From positions 1-45,283 of the forward strand of contig JBAJNL010000005.1 of NCBI GenBank assembly GCA_036881885.1: a stretch of 45,283 nt of DNA, read 5' to 3'. Positions 8,149-17,493 of this stretch are shown here, in pieces; within the stretch, counting starts at the first letter, position 1, and the number at the start of each line of letters is the position of its first letter. The notes under the pieces are model-generated. The model saw only the letters and a list, made by a program, of their open reading frames with translations, did not search any database and was not told the origin of the DNA. Source of the stretch: JBAJNL01 sp036881885 (GTDB lineage: Bacteria > Pseudomonadota > Alphaproteobacteria > Holosporales > Hepatobacteraceae). Both the position numbers and the translations under genes were made by a program.

Positions 8149-9381
8149 CTAAGTTTTGATCTTAGCCTCTTTAGCTTTAAGCTGTGCGTGTGCCCTTAAA
8201 AGGTTATCGATCAAAAGATCCATGGCAAAATGCTTGTTAAAAATCTGATGCGCACGCCAGGCTTTTTCTTTAGCAAGATCGGGATGCTTTTCAATCCAGG
8301 CAAGGTGCGCCTGGATTTGCTGATACATCTCAAGCGGTTGCTTGGTTTGATCGACATAAAGAACCGAGTCTTTAAAATGCTTCATCACAAAAGGATGTTT
8401 GTCCGAGATCACAAGGCAACCAGATGCCGCCCCTTCCATCACACGGTTTGTTGTTGTGTTCATTAAAATAAACTCGGGCGCATGCAGTGACAAAACAATG
8501 CCCGCTTCACGCATTTTTTGCACAAACAACTCGGGCTGACCAAAAGGCAGAAAACCTTTATAGCACCCACGGGCAAAACGCCACTGCTTTCTGCGCCACA
8601 CATGCTTGGGGCCATAAATATGAATCTGATCATTTTGAACCAACTTCTTCCAGAAAGGCAGGTAGGTCCCTCCCCGTGCGTTATCCCACGCCCCACCACA
8701 CCAAAAGATCTTACGGGGCGTTGCAGGCGCCTTCACACCTGTTCTGTTAACCGACAGGGGCGCAAACACAAAAGCTTTAGAGTCTTGCGGTACCAAAACC
8801 TGAAGGCGCTCTTTCACCCAATTCACTTCGCCACCATGCAAGTAGCCGTTGTAGTATTGGTAAAAGTCTTGCCCCAGACGCAAATGTTTCAGCGAATTGA
8901 TGCCCCACGTGCCTACATAGCGATATGCGCCACCCATACGGTGTGGATGCTTAAGGTCTATGGGTAAAAAGAGCACAAGCTCGGTATACAACAAAGCATT
9001 GACCCACCTAGCAACTGTATAAACACACCTATGCGATTTTTGGTTATAAGATGGATGCATGTTGCAGGTCATCACATCCACCCCTTTTTTGGCAAAGGCA
9101 CGACGCATATAATGAGCCGTGTTTTCATCGCCACACCAGCCGTAAGGAAAAACAAGCATCACGCGCTTTTTTTGTGCATTCTGACTGCCTGGCATCCACG
9201 CACTGAGCTGTCGCAAGGCGCCATAAAAACGAAAATGCGTGAAAAAAACATAGGTATAGCTAGCCGCAACATAGGCGCCATAAAGCAATAAAGCCACAGC
9301 CAAAGCGCGCACCAGGCGACGCAGGCTGAGATCAAAATGTAGCGGGATCGTTTTATCAAAAAAGGAAGACGCCTTTTGCAC
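8149..9381 (-). CDS. Membrane-anchored family 1-like glycosyltransferase
   Basis: 410 residues. A transmembrane helix lies near residues 25-45 (LVRALAVALLLYGAYVAASY), followed by a GT-B-like domain. The N-half has VMLVFPYGWCGDENTAHY; the C-half has the donor-site region TTTNRVMEGAASGCLVISD, with the E-x-x-x-x-G-x-x-V pattern of CgeB/Glyco_trans_1_2 proteins, and a C-terminal helical tail. The sugar donor and acceptor cannot be told. The GTG start has AAGGG about 10 bases upstream; no ATG precedes the membrane helix. It stands alone between the injection operon and an exported protein gene; a role in envelope glycans or protein glycosylation is inference. Confidence 0.72.
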   Translation of the reverse strand: MQKASSFFDKTIPLHFDLSLRRLVRALAVALLLYGAYVAASYTYVFFTHFRFYGALRQLSAWMPGSQNAQKKRVMLVFPYGWCGDENTAHYMRRAFAKKGVDVMTCNMHPSYNQKSHRCVYTVARWVNALLYTELVLFLPIDLKHPHRMGGAYRYVGTWGINSLKHLRLGQDFYQYYNGYLHGGEVNWVKERLQVLVPQDSKAFVFAPLSVNRTGVKAPATPRKIFWCGGAWDNARGGTYLPFWKKLVQNDQIHIYGPKHVWRRKQWRFARGCYKGFLPFGQPELFVQKMREAGIVLSLHAPEFILMNTTTNRVMEGAASGCLVISDKHPFVMKHFKDSVLYVDQTKQPLEMYQQIQAHLAWIEKHPDLAKEKAWRAHQIFNKHFAMDLLIDNLLRAHAQLKAKEAKIKT

Positions 9382-9547
9382 TCAAAAAAGCCCTTATTTA
9401 CAACATACTAAGCATTCTATCAGTAAAACAAAGATAAATTCAATACTTTATTTGGCTTTTTCAGATGATTCTCACGCCTTCACTTGCGTGCGCAAACATA
9501 ACTGACGCTGAGGGCACGATCGCTGTTACGCAGATTTTATTTCCTTC

Positions 9548-10615
9548 TCAACCCCTTATTCCCATTTCCGCCAAATTTTCAGGCGTCGGTGGTGGTGGCA
9601 GAGGCAAATCATCGCCTTCTGTCTGCGCTGGTTTTGACAGAGATGAACTCCTCGGCGGTGGTGGTGGTTTTTTTGTCGACACATCAGGTGATTTTATTGT
9701 GGGTGGTGCAACAGGTACTGCTGAAGCAGGATTTTTTCGTGCATGTGGCGATCGTTTGATTGTTGCAAATGTTTGCTCTTTAGATACATTGTGATTGACT
9801 GAAGCGTTGCTTTTATCTGATGTTGGTTCGTGTTCCGTCTTCTTAGACCGGTTGTCTGTTCCTGCCTTTTCTTCACCTTGTTTGCTATCTATCCACAGAT
9901 TTGCTGTTTGCTGATGCCAAGTATCCTCTTTTGCTTGCTTTTGCGCTTTTGCACTGGTCTTTTGAGCGGGAGGTTTAGGCTTTAACAAATCGCTATTTTT
10001 TGCTTTCCATTGAAGGCGTTTTAATTTTTTCTGCTTTCTTTTTTTCTTATTGAAAGGGCTTATTTTGCTTACCTTAGATTTTAGCTTACGCGCCCCACTT
10101 TTAAGCTTATGAGTTGTCGTTTTCTTGGGATTAATTTTCAAAAAATGCCGCGCTTCTTGCATGACGCCTTCACACATCTTTCTATCTGCTTCTTTAAGGC
10201 GACAAGGTGCCAAACCTTTTAGAAGCTCTTCTGCCTCCTTGCCTTTAACCCGGTATTTTTCAATATTTCCTTTTACAACAAGACGTTCTTTTTCCTGTTG
10301 TGCACGCTTTTTTTCCTGTTCTTCGCTTTCTCGTGCTTTTCTTATCTTATCCATAATGGATGCCACATCTTTATCGCCTGAAGCCGGTGTTTTTGTTTCC
10401 GTATCGCTTTCTTCTTCATCGTCATCAAGTGTGTCAAGGTCTACCTGCAACGCATTTTTGCGCCTTTGCTCTTCAATAAGATGATTTTCGTAATTTTGCT
10501 TCGTACTCCCAACCTGTGAATAAAGCGCTTTAGCTTTTTCATAAAAAGGTTGTGCAGCAAACAAATGGGCAGAACACGCAAGCCACAGTAAAAGACTTAA
10601 AAGTGTATACCGCAT
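9548..10615 (-). CDS. Exported basic coiled-coil protein with polyproline tail
   Basis: 355 residues from the ATG chosen; an earlier TTG start would add nine residues before a clean signal peptide (MRYTLLSLLLWLACSAHLFA, cut before AQ). After it come a charged helical region (25-135, runs of Lys/Glu/Arg), a two-Cys element C138-x9-C148 followed by M-x-E-x-R-x-F-L-K, a very basic segment (NKKKRKQKKLKRLQWK), and a Pro-rich end with PPPPPRSSS and LPLPPPPTPEN. No known domain is recognised. The two-Cys element is shared with the exported protein at 39260-40336. Polyproline tails of this type bind profilin, SH3 or EVH1 domains in host-acting proteins; that role here is conjecture. Confidence 0.72.
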   Translation of the reverse strand: MRYTLLSLLLWLACSAHLFAAQPFYEKAKALYSQVGSTKQNYENHLIEEQRRKNALQVDLDTLDDDEEESDTETKTPASGDKDVASIMDKIRKARESEEQEKKRAQQEKERLVVKGNIEKYRVKGKEAEELLKGLAPCRLKEADRKMCEGVMQEARHFLKINPKKTTTHKLKSGARKLKSKVSKISPFNKKKRKQKKLKRLQWKAKNSDLLKPKPPAQKTSAKAQKQAKEDTWHQQTANLWIDSKQGEEKAGTDNRSKKTEHEPTSDKSNASVNHNVSKEQTFATIKRSPHARKNPASAVPVAPPTIKSPDVSTKKPPPPPRSSSLSKPAQTEGDDLPLPPPPTPENLAEMGIRG

Positions 10616-10681
10616 ACAAAGAACAACGCGCCGTTTTTGCAACTTGCTGCAAAAAGCATGCCTGCACAGAATCTTTGCTTG

Positions 10682-12190
10682 TTAGGCGCACAGGCCCCAG
10701 GCACGCGCCATCAGCACAATGGGATGCTCGAACGTTTGCCCCGTCTTTGAAAACGTGTGACAAGATGACCCCTGACAAGGCGTGCCGCTTGCACACGATG
10801 TGCCACCCCCTGACACAAGCTGTTTTGTTGGCTGAGAAGTCTGCTGGCCTGTCTTCTTATTCTCAGACAGCATGTCGACGCCCTGCTTTAAATGCGCCGC
10901 CGCCAAGGGGCACTCGGACACAACGCGTGTCTTGTTGTCTTTTGCAATACCGCGCATCACGGGCTTGCCCACATCAAGCGCATCTTGAAAGTTCTCTTTA
11001 AAGATACCCCATGAGCCGCCGTGGCCCGAACAACGCTCAAGCGTGTTAAGTGACGTATTTGGCAAATGCCGCAGCAACAACTCGGCCTGACGCCCTTTGT
11101 TCTGCGCACGGGCATGACATGGAATGTGCAACGTAACACCTTCCTCAACAGACTTTAATCCTTCAGAAAGTCCTTTGCGCTTTGAAAGCGCCACCAAAAA
11201 TGCAGTGATATCTTGCGTCGATTCTGCCACCTTTTGAATCACCAGATCCTTTGGGTGCAGCAGGGGCCACTCGTGCGTGATCATCAACGTACATGAAGGT
11301 ACCAAGGTTATAATCGGCAGGCCTTTTTCGGCAAAGACATGCAATTGTTGCGACAAACGCTTGGCTTTAAGCGCCACTTCTTCAACGCATCCCTGCTCAA
11401 GGCGCGGCATGCCACAACATCCCGGGTAAAACACCTCAACATCAATGCCATTATGTGCCAAAACCTTAAGCGCTGCCTGCCCAATGGCCGCATTATGATA
11501 ATTCACAAAGCACGTCGTGTATAAAACGGCCCTTTCACCAAACCCGGGCGCTTTGGGGTTTGGCTTTGCAGTCACAGCTTCCTTATCAAAAGTTTTCTTC
11601 TCAAAATGAGGCAAGTCCGCCCTTTGATCCACACCCGTCACTTTTTCCATGATCGGCCGCGTGAGTTTGTTGCTTGTTTTGGTCGCCCAGTTGGCCAAGC
11701 CTGAGGCCTTACAGCCCAAAGAGCCATTACGGTCAGTTTTGGTGAGCTGGTTTTTTGCAAAGCCAATGCCTTTTTTGCGCGCTTCGATGGCCCGCGCGCG
11801 CAGCATCAGCTTGGGAAAGTCAATATTAAAGGGATGCGGCGGCACATAAGGGCACTTAACCATAAAACACATATCGCACAACGTGCAGGCATCAATGGCG
11901 GGCTGAAAATCTTCACGCCTTAAGCTGTCGACCTCGCCGGTTTTAGAGGTATCAAACGCATCAAAAAGCTTTGGAAAGCTTTTACACAAATTAAAACACC
12001 GCCTACAAGTGTGACAGATGTCCGCCACGCGACGCAGCTCTTTTTCAAAATCGGCTTCGTCATAATAAAGCGGATCTTCAAAAGGAATGGGTGCGCGCTG
12101 GGGCGCTTTGAGACCACCCTCTTTGTGCGTGGCATCTTTTTGCGTTAACGTTTTTTCTTTATCTGACGGTGGCGTCTTGTCGGCATTCAT
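10682..12190 (-). CDS. GlpC/HdrD-like two-[4Fe-4S] oxidoreductase subunit
   Basis: 502 residues, cytoplasmic. Two ferredoxin-type clusters are visible: C59-x2-C62-x2-C65-x3-C69 and C92-x2-C95-x2-C98-x4-C103-P. Two CCG-type domains follow: CFVNYHN...FYPGCCGMP is canonical, and the second is the variant CHARAQN...CSGHGGSWG, in which CSGHGG stands for CCGxxG as in GlpC-type proteins. The end HPIVLMARAWG also matches that family. The last 60 residues before it contain a Ser/Thr/Gly/Cys-rich insertion. Proteins of this kind pass electrons from a dehydrogenase to the quinone pool; the partner dehydrogenase is not next to it, so the substrate is unknown. Divergent from the exported gene at 12339. 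Confidence 0.82.
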   Translation of the reverse strand: MNADKTPPSDKEKTLTQKDATHKEGGLKAPQRAPIPFEDPLYYDEADFEKELRRVADICHTCRRCFNLCKSFPKLFDAFDTSKTGEVDSLRREDFQPAIDACTLCDMCFMVKCPYVPPHPFNIDFPKLMLRARAIEARKKGIGFAKNQLTKTDRNGSLGCKASGLANWATKTSNKLTRPIMEKVTGVDQRADLPHFEKKTFDKEAVTAKPNPKAPGFGERAVLYTTCFVNYHNAAIGQAALKVLAHNGIDVEVFYPGCCGMPRLEQGCVEEVALKAKRLSQQLHVFAEKGLPIITLVPSCTLMITHEWPLLHPKDLVIQKVAESTQDITAFLVALSKRKGLSEGLKSVEEGVTLHIPCHARAQNKGRQAELLLRHLPNTSLNTLERCSGHGGSWGIFKENFQDALDVGKPVMRGIAKDNKTRVVSECPLAAAHLKQGVDMLSENKKTGQQTSQPTKQLVSGGGTSCASGTPCQGSSCHTFSKTGQTFEHPIVLMARAWGLCA

Positions 12191-12338
12191 GAAAAAGCCT
12201 GCTTTTTAAAGCAATGTACTTAACCTTAGATGGTGCACCTTTTGAACACCTTGTAAAGACTCTTTCTTGACGCAAGACGCTTGGCACTTATTTTGCTGGC
12301 AAAAACAGGAATACATTTTTCAATCAAATTTTTAACCT

Positions 12339-13229
12339 ATGACAACAAGCCTTTTTCGACCCCTTTTGTTTTTCTTTTGTGTGGCAATGCTGACACCCTC
12401 ACAGGCAGCGTCTTGGTTTAAAAAAAAACCCGCAGAGGAAGTAACTAAGCTGTTAAAATCTGTAGAAAAGGCTATCAGACACCTGAAGCAAAAACAAGAA
12501 GAGCAAAAAGGCAAGGCAGAAGAAACAGCCTATTTGATTCAAAAGCTAGAACAAGACCAAGAAGACCTTAAACAAGAGAGTCGCAAAAAATCTGATATTG
12601 ATATTGAGATCGACAAAGAGCAAATAAAAGCCATCAAAAAACGTGTCAGAAAAGCTTATAGCCTTCATTCACGCAGAAAACGGCTTTTTTATAACGCCAC
12701 AGAGTCGAGTTATCGCAAAATAGCGCCTGTTTTCGGCAAAAAAGCACCAGCACGCACAAACATAAAAGGCGCCATCGAGGCCGAACGCGAAAACCTTGAA
12801 CGTCGAGCTGAAAGAGCCAAAGCGTGCGCCCAATCAAAAGAGACCACTCAAGCCCAATCATCCGCCAGTATTGATGCCGCAAACACAGCAGAGCCCGAAG
12901 CGGAACAAGGCATGATGGCCTCCGCAGCTGCCTACATTAGCAGTTGGATGCCGGGCGCCCCCACAGAGACGCCAGCGCCCAAACACGAAACCACAACAAA
13001 GCCAGAGAAAGAACCTGAAGACCCGCCTCAACAACCTTCCAGCACATCAGACCAATCTGAGGCCGCTGACGAACCCAAGAAGCAAGAGACACCCAAGAAA
13101 GTAAGTGACTTGGATGCTGCTGTGGTTGAAGAAGATAAAGAGTCGCAAGAAGAAGACACACCATCTTCCAAGCCTGAAGAAAACAAACAACAGCAATCTT
13201 GGACAGGTTGGCTCTTAGGGCGACCATAG
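12339..13229 (+). CDS. Exported coiled-coil protein, acidic tail
   Basis: 296 residues. Signal peptide to about residue 23 (FFFCVAMLTPSQA, cut before AS). Residues 25-100 are a Lys/Glu/Gln-rich coiled coil; then a basic patch with HSRRKRLFYN, and from about 165 a Ser/Pro/Glu-rich, disordered-looking tail ending in WTGWLLGRP. The start of the mature protein (FKKKPAEEV) and the KKRVRKAY...LFYN segment resemble the exported protein at 39260-40336, suggesting a diverged family. No enzyme motif is visible. Divergent from the Fe-S gene across a 148-base gap, which should contain its promoter. Export is well supported; destination and function are not. Confidence 0.7.
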   Translation: MTTSLFRPLLFFFCVAMLTPSQAASWFKKKPAEEVTKLLKSVEKAIRHLKQKQEEQKGKAEETAYLIQKLEQDQEDLKQESRKKSDIDIEIDKEQIKAIKKRVRKAYSLHSRRKRLFYNATESSYRKIAPVFGKKAPARTNIKGAIEAERENLERRAERAKACAQSKETTQAQSSASIDAANTAEPEAEQGMMASAAAYISSWMPGAPTETPAPKHETTTKPEKEPEDPPQQPSSTSDQSEAADEPKKQETPKKVSDLDAAVVEEDKESQEEDTPSSKPEENKQQQSWTGWLLGRP

Positions 13230-13451
13230 AAACACGAACCAGCCTGTTCGCAACAGTCAAAAAAAGACTTAAAACTTGCTTTTACCAAATAAAGACAAAA
13301 ACTGTTTAGCTGCGCGATGTCTTATAATGTCTTTTTGCATTGACTCACACAAAAATTGTGACCATGTCTTGCGTACCAAGTAGAGGTCTTGCCTTACAGG
13401 CGTTTTTAAGTCATTGTTGGTGTTACGTGTTTATGCTGAAGAGAGACGCAC
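13230..13451. promoter_or_regulatory. Gap ahead of pdh operon with a perfect -10 box
   Basis: A 222-base gap between the exported protein and pdhA. It contains TATAAT at 13323-13328 on the plus strand, preceded by AT-rich sequence but with no good -35 hexamer 16-18 bases upstream. If used, the 5' leader of the pdh transcript would be about 117 bases. No gene with family support is in the gap. Confidence 0.35.
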
Positions 13452-14516
13452 ATGGTACGTTATCATCTGAAAGAGGCTCTTTTGAAATCAAAATCAACGC
13501 CGCAGCAACCCTTGCAACAAACGGCTGCCAAAAAAGCCGTTGCGCCCAATACGGCAACTTTAAAAAGATTGTTAGAGCAAATGCTGCTGATTCGGCGTTT
13601 TGAGGAACGTGCAGGCCAACTTTATGGCCAAGGCCACATCGGCGGCTTTTGTCACCTTTATATTGGCCAAGAGGCTATTGCCGTTGGCGCCGTTGAAGCC
13701 AAACAAGAACAAGATACGTTTGTGACCGCCTATCGTGATCACGGCCACATGCTGGCCACGGGTATGGATCCCAAACGCGTGATGGCCGAGCTTACGGGCC
13801 GCTTTGAGGGTAGCTCGAAAGGCAAAGGCGGCTCGATGCACATGTTTGACCCTGAAAAAGGCTTTTTGGGCGGTCATGGCATTGTGGGCGCACAGGTGCC
13901 TTTGGGCACGGGCGTGGCCTTTTCACACAAATACAAAGAAGATAACGGTGTTTGCCTGACTTTTATGGGCGATGGCGCCGCCAACCAAGGCCAGGTCTAT
14001 GAATCGTTTAACATGGCCAGTCTTTGGAACTTGCCCGTTATTTATGTGATCGAAAATAACGGCTATGGCATGGGCACTTCCACAAAGCGCGCCTGCGCCC
14101 GATCAGAAGATCTGTGGCGTCGCGGCGAGCCTTTTGGCATTTGGGGTGAAAAAGTGGATGGCATGGACATTATCGCCGTCATCTCGGCCTTTGAGCGCGC
14201 CCTTAAAACGGCCCGCAAAGGACATCCCGTTTTGCTTGAGATGACAACATACCGCTACCGCGGCCATTCGATGTCTGATCCGGCCCTTTATCGCAGCAAA
14301 GAGGAAGTGGATGGTGTTAAAACCAACAGTGACCCCATTACACTGTTGCAACAGCGTTTGAAGGCAGAACACAAGGTGCCAGAAGATGAATTGAAAGCGC
14401 TCGACACTCGCGCGAAAGATATTGTGAAAGAAGCGGTGGCTTTTGCAAAGGATGCACCCCTTCCACCAGAAAGCGAGCTTTATACTGATATTTTGCGTGA
14501 TGGAGAGGGACAATGA
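13452..14516 (+). CDS. pdhA: Pyruvate dehydrogenase E1 component, alpha subunit
   Basis: 354 residues, the usual size. With the beta subunit it forms the ThDP-dependent E1 that decarboxylates pyruvate and acetylates E2 lipoyl groups. Thiamine diphosphate motif: GDG at 173-175 to ENN at 201-203. Other landmarks are LIRRFEERAGQLYGQG, IGQEA, YRDHGHMLATG, GKGGSMHMF and the RYRGHSMSDP loop, which carries the Ser phosphorylated in mitochondrial enzymes. The first 35 residues are a Gln/Lys-rich leader. GAAGAGAG precedes the ATG. Its stop overlaps the pdhB start (ATGA), a classic coupling. Confidence 0.97.
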   Translation: MVRYHLKEALLKSKSTPQQPLQQTAAKKAVAPNTATLKRLLEQMLLIRRFEERAGQLYGQGHIGGFCHLYIGQEAIAVGAVEAKQEQDTFVTAYRDHGHMLATGMDPKRVMAELTGRFEGSSKGKGGSMHMFDPEKGFLGGHGIVGAQVPLGTGVAFSHKYKEDNGVCLTFMGDGAANQGQVYESFNMASLWNLPVIYVIENNGYGMGTSTKRACARSEDLWRRGEPFGIWGEKVDGMDIIAVISAFERALKTARKGHPVLLEMTTYRYRGHSMSDPALYRSKEEVDGVKTNSDPITLLQQRLKAEHKVPEDELKALDTRAKDIVKEAVAFAKDAPLPPESELYTDILRDGEGQ

Positions 14517-15508
14517 CACAAGTTGCTTTACGTGATGCCCTTCGTGATGCCATGGCTGAGGAAATGCGGCGCGATGAGACCGTCTTTTTAATGGGCGAAG
14601 AAGTCGCCGAATACCAAGGCGCTTACAAGGTAAGCCGCGATTTGTTACAAGAATTTGGCGCCAAGCGTGTGGTGGACACCCCCATCACCGAAAGCGGTTT
14701 TGCAGGCCTTGGTGTGGGTGCGGCCATTGGTGGCCTTAAACCCATTGTTGAGTTTATGACGTTTAACTTTGCCATGCAGGGCATCGACCACATTATAAAC
14801 TCGGCAGCCAAAACACACTATATGTCAGGCGGTCTGATGACCTGCCCTATTGTTTTCAGAGGCCCCAATGGCTTTGCCGTTCAAGTGGGCGCGCAGCATT
14901 CGCAATGCTTTGCCAACTGGTACGCCAGCTGCCCGGGCCTTAAAGTGATTGCACCTTATGATGCAGCCAGCGCCAAAGGCCTTTTAAAAGCCGCCATTCG
15001 TGACCTGAACCCTGTGGTCTTTTTAGAGCACGAGTGCCTTTATGGCGAGATGTTTGATATGCACACAGCCGCCGCTAACAGCGATGAGGCCGTTGACGTC
15101 ATCGGCAAAGCCCATGTGGTGCGTGAGGGCAGTGATGTGACCTTAGTGGCCTTTTCATATGGTATGGTGCACGCCCTACAAGCCGCCGATGCGCTGGCTG
15201 AAAAAGGCGTGAAAGCCGAGGTTATCGATTTACGCACCCTGCGCCCCTTAGACAAGCAAACAATCTTAACATCAGTTAGAAAGACCAACCGCTTGGTTAG
15301 CGTTGAAACGGGCTGGCCCTTTGGTGGCATTGGCGCCGAGATCATAGCTGTTTTGAACGAAGAGGCTTTTTTTGACTTGGATGCCGCCCCCCTTCGCGTG
15401 ACCGGCGCGGATGTGCCCATGCCTTATGCGGCAAACCTTGAAAAACTGGCATTGCCCCAAACAAAACAAGTTGTTGAGGCCTGTCTTCAGGTATGCTACA
15501 AAACATAA
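14513..15508 (+). CDS. pdhB: Pyruvate dehydrogenase E1 component, beta subunit
   Basis: 331 residues; pairs with PdhA. Landmarks: ALRDALRDAMAEEMRRDE, FLMGEEVAEYQGAYKVS, DTPITESGFAGLGVGAA, EFMTFNFAMQ, GGQ-like region QVGAQHSQ, PGLKVIAPYDAASAKGLLK, DLRTLRPLD and EETGW-like VETGWPFGG. It lacks the N-terminal lipoyl domain found on E1 beta in many alphaproteobacteria, such as rhizobia; here the lipoyl domain is only on E2. The start overlaps the pdhA stop by four bases. The gene is followed by pdhC after 54 bases. Confidence 0.97.
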   Translation: MTQVALRDALRDAMAEEMRRDETVFLMGEEVAEYQGAYKVSRDLLQEFGAKRVVDTPITESGFAGLGVGAAIGGLKPIVEFMTFNFAMQGIDHIINSAAKTHYMSGGLMTCPIVFRGPNGFAVQVGAQHSQCFANWYASCPGLKVIAPYDAASAKGLLKAAIRDLNPVVFLEHECLYGEMFDMHTAAANSDEAVDVIGKAHVVREGSDVTLVAFSYGMVHALQAADALAEKGVKAEVIDLRTLRPLDKQTILTSVRKTNRLVSVETGWPFGGIGAEIIAVLNEEAFFDLDAAPLRVTGADVPMPYAANLEKLALPQTKQVVEACLQVCYKT

Positions 15509-15562
15509 AGGTTGCCTGCTGCTGCCGCAACCAACGTATCTTTTGCAAAGGATGTTAACACG

Positions 15563-16888
15563 ATGCCCATCTCGATTTTGATGCCTGCTCTTTCGCCGAC
15601 GATGAAAGAGGGAAACCTTGTGAAATGGCACAAAAAAAAGGGCGACACGGTTGAAGCAGGCGATATGCTGGCCGACATTGAAACCGACAAAGCCACCATG
15701 GAAGTTGAGGCCGTTGATGAAGGCACGGTGGGCGCCTTGCTGCTTGAGGAAGGCGCGCAAAATGTGGCCGTTAACACACCTATTGCTGTTTTGCTTGAAG
15801 ATGGCGAAGACGAAAGCGCCCTTGCGCCCTTTTTAGAAACCATCGGTAGCACCGCAACGCCAGCGGCTGGCAACACGCAAGCGCCTGCCAAAGAGGCTGA
15901 CGCACAACCACAAGCAAGCATTCCACAAACAAATGACGTGCCTGCGGCTGCCAACACATCGGCGCCCTCAAAGGCCTCGCCCCTGGCACGCAAAATGGCC
16001 GAATCGCACAATCTAGCTTTAGAAGCCATCAAAGGCTCGGGCCCTTACGGCCGCGTGGTCAAACGTGATATTGAAGCCGCTTTGCAACAAGGCACCCCTC
16101 AAACGACTTCTCAAGCCGCCTCTCAAACCACAGCCGCAAGCGCCCCCGCCATGGCGCCGCCGCGTGTACAGGGCACAGCTGAAGAGAACTTTTCGGGCTA
16201 CGAGCCGCCCTTTCAGCTTGAGCCCATCACAGGCATGCGTCAGGTCATTGGCGATCGGTTGTGCCTTTCAAAAACAACACAGCCCCATTTTTATCTGTCG
16301 CTTGATGTGTCGATGGATGCCGTTTTGCGCTTGCGCCAGACCATTCTGAAAAAGATGGATGTCAAACTTTCAATCAACGACTTTGTACTGAAGGCCACGG
16401 CCCAGGCATTGAAGGAAACCCCTTCTTGCAACAGCGCCTGGTCTTCAAAAGGCATTCGCTTTTATGAGACGGTTGACTTGGCCGTCGCTGTCTCACTTGA
16501 CAAAGGCCTGATTACACCTGTGATTCGGTCGGCTGAGACCAAAAACATGCGCACACTTTCAAAAGAAATGAAAGCGCTGGCCAAAGACGCACGCGAAGGT
16601 GGCTTAAAACCCGATGCGTTTCAAGGCGGCACCTTCACGGTCTCAAGCCTGGGCATGTTTGGCATCAATGTGTTCTCGGCCATTATCAACCCCCCGCAAA
16701 GCGGCATTTTGGCGGTAGGCACCATGCGCAAAGTGCCTGTTTTTGATGCGAACAACGCAGTGGTTGCCCAACAACAAGTCACCTTAACCCTTTCGGTTGA
16801 CCATCGTCTTGTGGACGGCGTGCAGGCTGCCTTGTTTTTAAATAAAATCAAAGATTTTATCGAAGACCCATCAATGATGGTGGTGTAA
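15563..16888 (+). CDS. pdhC: Dihydrolipoyl acetyltransferase, PDH E2
   Basis: 441 residues. One lipoyl domain (1-80, ETDKATMEVE with K43 the lipoylation site), a long Ala/Pro/Thr/Gln linker, a clear E3/E1-binding domain (138-174, ASPLARKMAESHNLAL...GPYGRVVKRDIE), a second linker and the catalytic domain from about 210 to the end with the active-site DHRLVDG. The start was moved to the ATG at MPISILMPALSP because the frame extends upstream only through a TTG and unrelated residues; AAAGGA lies about 12 bases before it. E3 (dihydrolipoamide dehydrogenase) is not encoded in the window. Confidence 0.96.
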   Translation: MPISILMPALSPTMKEGNLVKWHKKKGDTVEAGDMLADIETDKATMEVEAVDEGTVGALLLEEGAQNVAVNTPIAVLLEDGEDESALAPFLETIGSTATPAAGNTQAPAKEADAQPQASIPQTNDVPAAANTSAPSKASPLARKMAESHNLALEAIKGSGPYGRVVKRDIEAALQQGTPQTTSQAASQTTAASAPAMAPPRVQGTAEENFSGYEPPFQLEPITGMRQVIGDRLCLSKTTQPHFYLSLDVSMDAVLRLRQTILKKMDVKLSINDFVLKATAQALKETPSCNSAWSSKGIRFYETVDLAVAVSLDKGLITPVIRSAETKNMRTLSKEMKALAKDAREGGLKPDAFQGGTFTVSSLGMFGINVFSAIINPPQSGILAVGTMRKVPVFDANNAVVAQQQVTLTLSVDHRLVDGVQAALFLNKIKDFIEDPSMMVV

Positions 16889-16917
16889 CCGCTTGGTTGT
16901 GATAGGCTGTGTGTGTG

Positions 16918-17412
16918 ATGTGGTATGGTAATGTCAAACAACGCTTTCAAACAACCACCCTTTTAAAAGGCAAAAGGCCTTGGCATGCTGTGTGTTTGCT
17001 GATCGCTTTGAACGCTTTTTCGCTGAACATTTTCGCTGACACCGAAACCGATGATCTTGAAGCACTGCAAACCCTTTATGATGAAAGCAGCGAGGCACGC
17101 TGGGCTTTTAAAAAGCGCATTGAAGAAAAGCGTATCGCCTTAAAACAGCTGCGCAATACTTGCTCGCGCTGGACCGCTTTGCTGTACCTTTTAAATAACC
17201 ATCTGCATTACCAAAACGCCCATGGATCAGCTCTTAAAGAAAAGTATAATCTTGATTGCACGCTGATCGCCGTCATCGATAACCTGCTGCGCACCATTCA
17301 AATAGAAGAGCGCCAACTACAGCGCATGCGCAAAACCTATATGCGCTTACGCCAACAAGTGTTCTCACTCAGCTATAAACTGTGCGCACGCAAACAAGAA
17401 GAGAATCACTAA
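16918..17412 (+). CDS. Small exported coiled-coil protein
   Basis: 164 residues from the ATG used; GTG codons three and nine bases upstream... are alternative starts. A basic N-region, then a signal sequence (AVCLLIALNAFSLNIFA, cut before DTETDD). The mature part is almost wholly helical and charged, with four Cys (in RNTCSRW, LDCTLI, KLCARK) and heptad-like spacing of Leu/Ile, ending in KQEENH. No family recognised. It begins 29 bases behind pdhC and could be transcribed with it, though there is no functional link. It resembles the other exported helical proteins in composition but shares no clear motif with them. Confidence 0.62.
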   Translation: MWYGNVKQRFQTTTLLKGKRPWHAVCLLIALNAFSLNIFADTETDDLEALQTLYDESSEARWAFKKRIEEKRIALKQLRNTCSRWTALLYLLNNHLHYQNAHGSALKEKYNLDCTLIAVIDNLLRTIQIEERQLQRMRKTYMRLRQQVFSLSYKLCARKQEENH

Positions 17413-17452
17413 GCTTTTTCAGTACTTTTTGTCTTTTTTGATTAAAAAAAAT

Positions 17453-17471
17453 AATATCTATATAGGATATT
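17453..17471. promoter_or_regulatory. AT-rich inverted repeat ahead of an exported-protein gene
   Basis: Arms AATATC (17453-17458) and GATATT (17466-17471) with a 7-base spacer TATATAG, ending 22 bases before the GTG of the next gene. It sits in an 80-base stretch of nearly pure A/T. Likely an operator or part of the promoter; MucR-like proteins favour such AT-rich targets, but that link is inference. Confidence 0.4.
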
Positions 17472-17493
17472 TTTTTTTACGAAAAGACTTCTT

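Noticed and set aside
7908..8159. 83-codon frame in the gap before the injection operon
   Set aside because: No ribosome-binding site, no family resemblance, and it runs into the glycosyltransferase gene on the other strand.
13240..13275. CTGTT-CGC-AACAG hairpin as a terminator behind the exported gene at 12339
   Set aside because: The stem is short and is followed by A, not T, on the transcribed strand, so it would not terminate that gene.
13340..13603. 87-codon frame upstream of and overlapping pdhA
   Set aside because: It overlaps the true pdhA start in another frame and has no recognisable content.
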